12,149 nt of DNA from JACRBK01 sp964427955 (GTDB lineage: Bacteria; Chloroflexota; Anaerolineae; Aggregatilineales; Aggregatilineaceae): contig CAYRWY010000155.1 of the NCBI GenBank assembly GCA_964427955.1, forward strand, positions 1 to 12,149, given 5' to 3'. Under the pieces are notes generated by a model. That model saw only the letters and a program-made list of their open reading frames with translations, searched no databases and had not been told where the DNA came from. The stretch's first letter is position 1, and every line of letters begins with the position of its first letter. This document shows, piece by piece, positions 5,269 through 12,149 of the stretch. A program made the translations under genes and the position numbers.

Positions 5269-7560
5269 CTAGTCGGACGCGCCGTTGTCGCGCTTGAACA
5301 CGGGCAGGCGCAGCGTAAACGTGCTGCCCAGGCCGTACACGCTCTCGACGCCGATGCTGCCGCCGTGCAGCCGGACCACGCCGTCCACAATCGCCAGCCC
5401 GGACCCCGCACCCTGCTCTTCGAGGGTTTTGTGATCGGCCTGGAAATAGCTCTGGAAGATATTTTCCAGCTCGCGCTCCGGGATGCCCTGGCCTTCATCG
5501 CGCACAGACAGGCAGACCTGCGCGCCATCCAGGTAGGCGCTGATCTTGACCGTCGAGTGAGGCCGGGTGGAAAACTTGATGGCATTGTCCACCAGGCATT
5601 CGACCGCCGCCGTCAGGTATTCGAGATCGGCTTTGATCGGCGGCAGCGGCTCGATCACATTGACGTCCAGCCGCACCTGCCGTCCATCGGCCATTTCGCG
5701 GTACTTCGCCTGGATGGTGCGCAGCAGGGCGGGATAGTTCGTCAGCACCGCCTGCCGCCAGCCAAAGGTATTGCGGGCCTCCCCGGTCTCCAGTTCGACC
5801 AGCAGAATGAAGTTCTCCACCAGGCGGCGCAGGCGGTTGGCGCCCACGTTAATGCCGCGTAGGAATTCGCGCATGTCGTCCTTGCCGAGATCGTTGGCAT
5901 CCTGGTTGAGCAGGGTCGAATAGGCGACCATGAACATCAAGGGCGTGCGGAACTCGTGATCCAGGATCGACAGGATGCTCTGCTTGACCTGCGACACTTC
6001 GCTGCGCCATGCCTTGCCCAGCTCGTCCCACCGCTTGAGCGTGCCGTACACGGTAGACAGCAGGCTTTCGGCGTCGAAGGGCTTGATCACGTAATCTTCG
6101 ATCCCCATGCTGCGCGCGAACTTCACGTCGGCGCGTTCGCCCTTGGCGGTCAGGAAGATGAACGGGATCTGCAACCAGGCGGGCTGTTCGCGCAGCCGCT
6201 TCAGGAATTCGTACCCATCCATGATCGGCATCATGATGTCCGACAGGATCAGGTCCGGGGCTTTCGGCTCGCTGGTCAGAATATCGAGCCCCTGCTGCCC
6301 GTTTTTGGCGGTCAACACGGTATAACCGTTCACTTCGAGGATGTCGCGCATCCCATCGACCAGGTTCGTGTCGTCTTCGACCACCAACAGAGTCGGCTTC
6401 TGTCGCAGCCGGGTGGCCGACCAGCGGGTGAGGTCTTCCGTCCGGCGCTCCGGCAGCGGAATGAACATCTTGAAGATGCTGCCCTCGCCGGGCACGCTCT
6501 CCAGGTGGGGCTGTTCGCCGTGCAGTTGGTTGACGCCCTTGACGATAGCCAGCCCGGACCCCGCCCCCTGGTCCTCGTATTTTTCGCGGTTGATCTGGTA
6601 CAGGATGTCCCAGATGCGCTCGCGCTCGTGATCGGGGATGCCGCGGCCCTGGTCCTGCACCGCAAAGCAGACCATCTCCCCCTCGAGATTCACGCTCAGC
6701 GTGACCGTGGTATCGGGCCGGTTGGTGAATTTGATCGCGTTATCGACCAGGCATTCCAGCGCGGCACGCAGATATTCGGAATCCGCCCGGATCGTGGGCA
6801 GTCCAGGGGCAATCTGCACGTCGAGCGTGATCCGCTTCTCGTCCGCCAATTCCTGGTAGCGGTCCTTGATCCCGCCCAGCAGGGCGGCGTAGTCGGACAG
6901 CGGTCCCTGGCGCAGCTTGAAATTCTGGGCGGCTTCGCCGGTTTCGAGTTCGACCAGCAGGATGAAGTTCTCCACCAGCCGCCGCAGCCGGCTGGCCCCC
7001 GCGTTGATCCCGCGTAAGAAGGTGAGCATGTCTTCTTTGCCGAGATCGCTCGCGTCGCGGTCGAGCATGTCGGCGTAGGCCACCACGTAAGTCAGCGGCG
7101 TGCGGAACTCGTGATTGAGAATGGTCAGGATATTGTGCTTGATGCTGGCGACTTCGTCGTCCCAGACCTGCTCCAGTTTTCGGAACTGGTCCAGCTTGGC
7201 ATACACCGTCACCAGCAGTTCGTCCGCGTCGAACGGCTTGACGACGTAATCCTCCACGCCCATTTTGCGCGCGCGGGTGATGTCGTCACGCTCGCCCTTC
7301 GCCGTGAGAAAGATGAACGGGATCGAAATCCAGGGTTTGTGCTCGCGCACGGCTTCCAGAAACTCGTAGCCATCCATGCGCGGCATCATGATATCCGACA
7401 GGATCAAGTCCGGCGGCTTGGGCTGCTGGCGCAGCACTTCCAGGCCCTTCAGTCCCTTGCCCGCGACCAGGACATCGTAGCCATTCACTTCCAGAATATC
7501 GCGTATTCCTTCGACCAGATGTACGTCGTCTTCAACCACTAAGATCGTCGGCTTACTCAT
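5269..7560 (-). CDS. Tandem hybrid protein REC-HisKA-HATPase-REC-HisKA-HATPase
   Basis: This 763-residue soluble protein holds two complete receiver-plus-histidine-kinase modules. Module 1: REC (about 4-120; acidic pair D11-D12, phosphoacceptor D56, T86, K108), HisKA H-box with H150 in HEFRTPL, and HATPase (N-box N274, G1 DQGRGIP 303-309, G2 GAGSGLAI 332-339). Module 2: REC (about 389-505; D396-D397, D441, T471, K493), HisKA H535 and HATPase (N659, G1 from D688, G2 717-724). All key residues are present, so both copies look competent for phosphoryl transfer, and HExxT after each His is the usual phosphatase motif. There are no membrane helices, sensory domain, HPt or DNA-binding output. It follows the GAF-array kinase by 17 bases with a GGAGGAG site next to the ATG, so the simplest inference is that it receives phosphate from that kinase. 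Its downstream regulator is not in the window. Confidence 0.9.
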   Translation of the reverse strand: MSKPTILVVEDDVHLVEGIRDILEVNGYDVLVAGKGLKGLEVLRQQPKPPDLILSDIMMPRMDGYEFLEAVREHKPWISIPFIFLTAKGERDDITRARKMGVEDYVVKPFDADELLVTVYAKLDQFRKLEQVWDDEVASIKHNILTILNHEFRTPLTYVVAYADMLDRDASDLGKEDMLTFLRGINAGASRLRRLVENFILLVELETGEAAQNFKLRQGPLSDYAALLGGIKDRYQELADEKRITLDVQIAPGLPTIRADSEYLRAALECLVDNAIKFTNRPDTTVTLSVNLEGEMVCFAVQDQGRGIPDHERERIWDILYQINREKYEDQGAGSGLAIVKGVNQLHGEQPHLESVPGEGSIFKMFIPLPERRTEDLTRWSATRLRQKPTLLVVEDDTNLVDGMRDILEVNGYTVLTAKNGQQGLDILTSEPKAPDLILSDIMMPIMDGYEFLKRLREQPAWLQIPFIFLTAKGERADVKFARSMGIEDYVIKPFDAESLLSTVYGTLKRWDELGKAWRSEVSQVKQSILSILDHEFRTPLMFMVAYSTLLNQDANDLGKDDMREFLRGINVGANRLRRLVENFILLVELETGEARNTFGWRQAVLTNYPALLRTIQAKYREMADGRQVRLDVNVIEPLPPIKADLEYLTAAVECLVDNAIKFSTRPHSTVKISAYLDGAQVCLSVRDEGQGIPERELENIFQSYFQADHKTLEEQGAGSGLAIVDGVVRLHGGSIGVESVYGLGSTFTLRLPVFKRDNGASD
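5272..7554 (-). repeat. In-frame tandem duplication of a REC-HisKA-HATPase module
   Basis: Copy 1 (residues 3-387, bases 6400-7554) and copy 2 (residues 388-763, bases 5272-6399) align without a gap through the receiver and DHp parts. The phosphoacceptor Asp, REC Lys, H-box His, N-box Asn and G2 Gly are all offset by exactly 385 residues (1155 bases). By hand count 139 of 208 residues are identical from residue 3 to 210; the ATPase halves are less alike. A block of 20 identical residues (191-210 and 576-595) differs at 8 silent base positions, so the duplication is old and held by purifying selection. Confidence 0.9.
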
Positions 7561-7562
7561 AA

Positions 7563-7569
7563 CTCCTCC
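7563..7569 (-). promoter_or_regulatory. Strong ribosome-binding site of the double REC-kinase
   Basis: GGAGGAG lies between the stop of the GAF-array kinase (7578) and the ATG at 7560, with the first GGAGG 4 bases from the start codon. It occupies the centre of the 17-base intergenic gap, which leaves no room for a separate promoter there and supports one transcript for both signalling genes. Confidence 0.6.
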
Positions 7570-7577
7570 GCCTACCC

Positions 7578-10500
7578 CTACTTTTGTGCCATCAGCACAG
7601 GAAGTCTAAGGCGAAACGTGCTTCCCCGGCCCTCTTCACTTTCGACCTCGATTCTTCCTTGATGTAATTCTACAATATCTTTGAGAATCGCCAGACCCAA
7701 TCCCGTCCCTGGAATATTCGGGCTGACGTTCGTTCCCCGGTAGAACCGGTCGAAGATCGAGGCCAATTCTCTGGCCGGAATTCCGATACCCGTATCGGTA
7801 ATTTCAATGATAACCCAATCCTGGCTGGATTGATCGACGAATTCCGACCAACTGTGCACCACGATGCGCCCGCCTTCGGGTGTATAGTTGATCGCGTTGC
7901 TCACCAGGTTGGTCAGGGCGCGAAAAAGCTGGTCGGGATCGCCCAGGCTGGTGGGCAGAGGCGAGGAAAGACATTCATAGAGCAGTTCTTTGCGCTCGGT
8001 TTCGGCCCGCACCAGATTCTGCTGCACGACACTCTCCACCAGCGTTTCGAAGTTGATCTGGTCGCGCACCTGGGGCCGCTCGGACCGCTGCTCCCCCTGC
8101 AAGCGCGAGAGTTGCAGCAGGTCGTTGATCAGCCGCGCCAGCCGCTCGATTTCGCGTGACATGACTTCGACGTAAGCCGCCTGGCGTTCGGGGCGGCCCT
8201 GCTGAAGCAGTGACAGGTACAGCTTCAGGTTCGCCATCGGCGTGCGCAGCTCGTGGGACACGTTCGAGACGAAGGTGTCTTTCAGCCGGTCCAATTCTTG
8301 CAGCCGCGAGATGTCGCGCAGCACCACGACCGAGCCGCGCACTTCCCCCCCTTGCTGCAAGGGAGCGGCTTTGGCTTGCAGCGACACGCTGCCCAACTCG
8401 ATGATCTCGGTCGGATCGGGCGCGTCGTCGCCGGGCGACAGGGCGCGACTCACCAGCCGCTCGACGTGGCGGCCCAGGTCCATGTCGAGATCGTGCTGGT
8501 CGAACAGGCGGCGCGCGACCGGGTTGGTCATGATCACGTGCCGGTTCAGATCGAAGACGATCACGGCGTCGGCGACCGACGTCAGGATCGCGTCGGTGCG
8601 CTCCTGCTGCGCGCGGATTTCCGTCGTGCGCTCGTTCACCCGCACTTCCAGGTCGAGCGCCTGCTGGCGAATCTGCTCGAACAGCCCGGCATTCGAGATC
8701 GACACCGCCAACTGGGCGGCCAGCGGTTCCAGGACATCCAGGTCTTCCTGGATCACGCTGTGATGCCCGCGCCGCTCGACGACCAGCGCGCCGATCACCT
8801 CGTCGGTGATCACCAATGGGACCGCCAGCGAACAGCAGTCAAACGGCTCGGTGAGATCAAGGGTGTCGGAGCAGCCGTAAGACACCTGGTTTCTGAGCAC
8901 CGGCTCGGACTGCTGGATCGCCTGGGAGGCCACGGCCATGACCGACTGGTAACACTCCGCCGCGCGATCGGTGGGGAAAGCCTGGCCGCGCACGAACACG
9001 GCCTTGACGCACAGCTCGCCCTGCTCAACTTGCATCACGCTGATGATGTCATAGCTGAACAACCCATAAAGCTGCCGGGCTACGCCCTCCACCAGGACCG
9101 CCGGGCTGAGGATGGCGGTCGCATAGCGCCCGACCTCGTTCACCAGCCGCAGTTGATCGAGACGGCGGCGGACTTCCTCGAACAGCCCGGCATTCTGGAT
9201 CGCCAACGCCGTCTGAACGCCAAACAGGCCGATCTGCTCGGTCAGCCAATCGGCAAAGGCGAAGGAATCCTGGGTGTTGATCAGCAGCAGGACGCCGATG
9301 GGCACGTCCGCTTTGATGAGCGGCACGGCAATCGCGGATCGCGCGCCGGACATTTCGAGAAACTCATGCGGCAGGGCCTCGGTCTCGTTCACGCGATGCA
9401 GGTAGCGAGGCCGCCATTCTGCCAGGGCGCGCGCGGGCAGCAGGGTCGTCTCGCGCGGGTCCAGAATGTGACCGGCAAACGACGCCGCGCCGGGGCCATA
9501 GGCCGCCGCGCCCACCAACTGCTGATCCTTGACCAGCCAGATGTACGCGCCCTGGACGTCGAAAACTCCGATACTCTCCCGGCAGATCAAATCCAGGATC
9601 GCGCTGCGGTCCAACTGTGCGCTGATCGCCAGGCTCAAGCGGCCCAGGTCGGTAGACAGCGTCACGCGCCGGGTCGCCTCTTCGAACAAGATGGCGTTTT
9701 CCATCACCACGCCCAACTGCTGGCCAATGTTGAGCAGCAGCGTTTTGAGGCCCACCGGGAAGGGATCGTGATCGTCGTTGCATACGCTCATCAGCCCGAT
9801 CTGGACCCCGTGTGACACCAGCGGCACGCTCAAGAACGTATACGTCTCCGCGCCCGCCAGCGTGAGCGTGGGCAGAGTCACCTCCGGCAGCGAGGCCGCG
9901 GAGATATGGTCCAGTTGATCGACCAGGGCTTCGGGCAGGCCCGATGCCGCCCGCAGCCGCAGTTCCTGGGCCGCCCCGTGCACCTCGTGGATCGTGCCGC
10001 ATTTCAGCTTGAGCGTTTCCAACACCCGCTCCAACAGCACGCCGAGCAGATTCTCGTGCGTGAGCGCCTCGTTGCTGGCCGACAGGAGGGTATTCGACGC
10101 GCTCAAGGCGCGGTTCTGGCGGCTGGCTTCGTCCAGCAGGCGGAAGTTCTCCATCGCCGCCGCGATCTGGTTGGCGAAGGTGCACGCGATCTGGAAATCT
10201 TCTTCCGAAAAACCGTTGGGCTGAAGATGGTAGATGTTGAGCAGCCCGATGGCGCGGTCGCGCATGACCAGCGGCACTCCGATCCAGCTCCGGTATTCCG
10301 GGAGGGGCTTCGGGTTGGGCCGCCACAGCGGGTGCTCACGCGTATCAGGCACCAGGAGGGGATGGCGATCATCCACCAGGCGCTGGATCAACGGAAAATA
10401 GGACAGCGGAATGAGGTGAGCCGTGGGGGGCGTGCGTTCCGCCGGGTAACTGGCATAGGCTCCCCACACCTGGCGCAGCTCGTTGATCAGGCCCAACTGG

Positions 10501-12149
10501 GCGTGATCGAACTGGATCAACTGGGCCAGGTTGCTTAACGCGGTCGTCAGCGCGCTGTTCATGTCCGGGCTGGTGACCAGCTCGTACGAGGCTTTTTGCA
10601 GCAGTTCCGCCTGGACCCGGCGGCGCTGCTCGGTTTCGAACAGCCGGGCATTTTCGACCACCAGCGCGGCCTGATCGGCGAAAGTGGCCGCGATGCGCAG
10701 GTCCGAGGCCGAAAACCACCCGCGGGCGTGATGCGAAATGCTGAGACAGCCGACCATCTGGTCGTGGATACTGATCGGCACGCCCATCCACGAGTTATAG
10801 CCGTACTGGTCCATCACCCACTGCGGATCGGCGCCGGTATCCGCCACAATCTGGGGGAACTGCAAGTTGAACAGCCGCTCCAGGTAGGAATATTTGGCGA
10901 TTTCGATGCGCACGCTCTCGACCGGCGGCTCGTCCGGATCGGGCACAAAGCCCGCATTGGCCCCGATGCGCAGCAGGCCAGGCTCGGCTTGCAGGAGCAC
11001 CGTCGCGCGGTCGTACTTGATCACCTCGCGGAGCTGACTCAACATCAAGTCCAGGGCTTCGTCCAATTTTTTGGTGGCGATGATGCTGGCAACCTGGCGC
11101 AGCACTTCCGTGACGTGGTGCTGCTCGCGCTCCTGGCGGTACAGCCGCGCATGATCCACCGCGACGGCGATCTGCTGCCCCACGCTTTCGATCATGGCAA
11201 TCTGAATCACGTCGAAAACGTGCGTCGCCAGAAAAACGATCTGGATCACGCCGATCCCCTGATCACGCACCGTGATCGGCAGGATGATCCCGGCTTTCAC
11301 GCCGATGTTGAGCAGACGCGCGCCATAGACCAGGTCTTGGTCGGCATCGGGCGTCACGATCATCTGGCGGGATTCCAGGGCCTTGCCGGGTGCGGTATGG
11401 GCCACGCCGATACGCGCTGAGGGGGGCTTGATCCGGTCCGAACGGAGCTGGCAGCCCACCAGGTTCAAATAGTCCGGATCGTGCTCGTCCAGCAGGTACA
11501 TGGCCGCCCCGTCGGCGTTGGTAGCCTGCAAAATCTGCTGCACCGTCTGGGCGATGACCTGCTCCATATCCAGCGGGGAGGCGATATTGGCGCTGATCGC
11601 GCTCAAGGCTTGCAGCTCGCGGCGGCGCTCTTCCAGGTCCTGGCGCACGCGCGACGTGGTGATGTCGTGGAAGGTGAGCAGCCGCGCCCCCGGCAGATCG
11701 CGCACGCTGGCCAGCGGCTGGCACTCCACCCGCAGGATGCGTTCTTCGCCATCATGAAAAAGCTGGCATTCCCCCTGCGGCGTACCGGTTTCGAGCAGAT
11801 TTCGCACCACGTCCAGCAGCGGCGTCCCGCGCAGCAGGTCGTACACCGGCGGCAGAGTCATCGAACTGAACGAGAGTCCTCCCAGCCAGTGCATCACCTG
11901 GAGGTTGCGCCAGAGCACGCGCAGATCGCCGTCCAGCACGATGATGCCATCGGTGCGCGATTGTAAAGTCGTCTTGACCAGTTCATCCAGCGTGATCACG
12001 CGTGAGGACTGGATCAGTAGTACGGTCACCATCATGACGGCGGGCAGATAGGACAGCGACGTGACCATGACGATCCCCTGGGACCCCGCCAACGGGGCGA
12101 AGAAGGGGATGAGCAGCGTCAAAAAAGTCATCAGGGTCATCGGGATCGC
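7578..12149 (-). CDS. Membrane sensor histidine kinase with two PAS and six GAF domains (N-terminus cut)
   Basis: The reading frame is open to the right edge. The first Met (base 12140) has no ribosome-binding site, so the true start is probably outside. Numbering from that Met gives 1520 residues. Two hydrophobic helices (about 4-20 and 26-44) are likely the last of a larger membrane domain. Then come PAS (about 55-160), six GAF domains (about 175-335, 342-504, 510-672, 690-822, 829-990, 997-1157), each ending in a helix like ENARLFE, a coiled-coil linker (about 1153-1185), PAS (about 1185-1283), HisKA (H1296 in HELRTP) and HATPase (N-box N1415, G1 DTGIGIP 1449-1455, G2 GTGLGL 1478-1483). 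It ends without a receiver, so it should pass phosphate to a separate one, most likely the double REC-kinase 17 bases downstream. GAF ligands cannot be told from sequence. GAF6 is rich in cysteine. Confidence 0.92.
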   Translation of the reverse strand, partial: AIPMTLMTFLTLLIPFFAPLAGSQGIVMVTSLSYLPAVMMVTVLLIQSSRVITLDELVKTTLQSRTDGIIVLDGDLRVLWRNLQVMHWLGGLSFSSMTLPPVYDLLRGTPLLDVVRNLLETGTPQGECQLFHDGEERILRVECQPLASVRDLPGARLLTFHDITTSRVRQDLEERRRELQALSAISANIASPLDMEQVIAQTVQQILQATNADGAAMYLLDEHDPDYLNLVGCQLRSDRIKPPSARIGVAHTAPGKALESRQMIVTPDADQDLVYGARLLNIGVKAGIILPITVRDQGIGVIQIVFLATHVFDVIQIAMIESVGQQIAVAVDHARLYRQEREQHHVTEVLRQVASIIATKKLDEALDLMLSQLREVIKYDRATVLLQAEPGLLRIGANAGFVPDPDEPPVESVRIEIAKYSYLERLFNLQFPQIVADTGADPQWVMDQYGYNSWMGVPISIHDQMVGCLSISHHARGWFSASDLRIAATFADQAALVVENARLFETEQRRRVQAELLQKASYELVTSPDMNSALTTALSNLAQLIQFDHAQLGLINELRQVWGAYASYPAERTPPTAHLIPLSYFPLIQRLVDDRHPLLVPDTREHPLWRPNPKPLPEYRSWIGVPLVMRDRAIGLLNIYHLQPNGFSEEDFQIACTFANQIAAAMENFRLLDEASRQNRALSASNTLLSASNEALTHENLLGVLLERVLETLKLKCGTIHEVHGAAQELRLRAASGLPEALVDQLDHISAASLPEVTLPTLTLAGAETYTFLSVPLVSHGVQIGLMSVCNDDHDPFPVGLKTLLLNIGQQLGVVMENAILFEEATRRVTLSTDLGRLSLAISAQLDRSAILDLICRESIGVFDVQGAYIWLVKDQQLVGAAAYGPGAASFAGHILDPRETTLLPARALAEWRPRYLHRVNETEALPHEFLEMSGARSAIAVPLIKADVPIGVLLLINTQDSFAFADWLTEQIGLFGVQTALAIQNAGLFEEVRRRLDQLRLVNEVGRYATAILSPAVLVEGVARQLYGLFSYDIISVMQVEQGELCVKAVFVRGQAFPTDRAAECYQSVMAVASQAIQQSEPVLRNQVSYGCSDTLDLTEPFDCCSLAVPLVITDEVIGALVVERRGHHSVIQEDLDVLEPLAAQLAVSISNAGLFEQIRQQALDLEVRVNERTTEIRAQQERTDAILTSVADAVIVFDLNRHVIMTNPVARRLFDQHDLDMDLGRHVERLVSRALSPGDDAPDPTEIIELGSVSLQAKAAPLQQGGEVRGSVVVLRDISRLQELDRLKDTFVSNVSHELRTPMANLKLYLSLLQQGRPERQAAYVEVMSREIERLARLINDLLQLSRLQGEQRSERPQVRDQINFETLVESVVQQNLVRAETERKELLYECLSSPLPTSLGDPDQLFRALTNLVSNAINYTPEGGRIVVHSWSEFVDQSSQDWVIIEITDTGIGIPARELASIFDRFYRGTNVSPNIPGTGLGLAILKDIVELHQGRIEVESEEGRGSTFRLRLPVLMAQK

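Noticed and set aside
5956..7017. Plus-strand open frame (353 codons) opposite the double REC-kinase
   Set aside because: Its internal similarity merely mirrors the tandem duplication on the coding strand. There is no independent evidence of a gene.
8253..9815. Plus-strand open frame (520 codons) opposite the GAF-array kinase
   Set aside because: It is antisense to well-defined GAF, PAS and HisKA coding sequence and has no recognisable fold, so I treat it as a shadow frame.
7578..12149. Phytochrome or bilin-binding GAF in the long kinase
   Set aside because: I see no recognisable chromophore-binding motif or PHY domain in the GAF array. The GAF6 cysteines alone do not support a bilin assignment.

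Overview
This is a GC-rich window in which every supported gene lies on the minus strand. The gene style suggests a Chloroflexota bacterium of the Anaerolineae type: very long PAS/GAF sensor kinases, receiver-first hybrid kinases, membrane-anchored PD40/WD40-like propellers with a Thr/Pro-rich linker, a GerMN protein, and C- and G-run palindromes between genes. That assignment is inferred from style, not from a marker gene.

Reading in the direction of transcription (right to left), the first block is a two-gene signalling unit. A sensor histidine kinase of at least 1520 residues (7578 to the right edge, N-terminus cut by the window) has two visible membrane helices, PAS, six GAF domains, a second PAS, HisKA and HATPase. 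After 17 bases and a strong Shine-Dalgarno comes a soluble 763-residue protein (5269-7560) with the order REC-HisKA-HATPase-REC-HisKA-HATPase. Its two halves are an internal tandem duplication: every catalytic landmark in copy 2 sits exactly 385 residues after its counterpart in copy 1. No DNA-binding output domain is present, so the downstream target lies outside the window.

A 160-base gap (5109-5268) follows, with a weak hairpin and a possible extended -10 promoter. The second block then runs: a PspA/IM30-family coiled-coil protein (4371-5108); a two-helix membrane protein with a long coiled-coil tail and no recognised family (3453-4268); a GNAT acetyltransferase overlapping it by 17 bases (2981-3469); a membrane-anchored GerMN protein 4 bases further on (2311-2976); and, after a 92-base gap with a 21-nt hairpin and an operator-like palindrome, a membrane-anchored beta-propeller protein (230-2218). 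PspA plus the two-helix protein suggests envelope maintenance. GNAT, GerMN and propeller may simply be co-transcribed.

The left 229 bases hold no gene. They contain three C- or G-run elements: a clean G-quadruplex motif (8-28), a bulged hairpin (82-108) and a perfect 13-bp hairpin (143-178). They look like a cluster of dispersed intergenic palindromic repeats at the 3' end of the propeller gene. I see no tRNA, rRNA, CRISPR array, insertion sequence or phage gene.

The best candidates for something new are the double REC-kinase and its GAF-array partner, and the unnamed membrane coiled-coil protein next to PspA.
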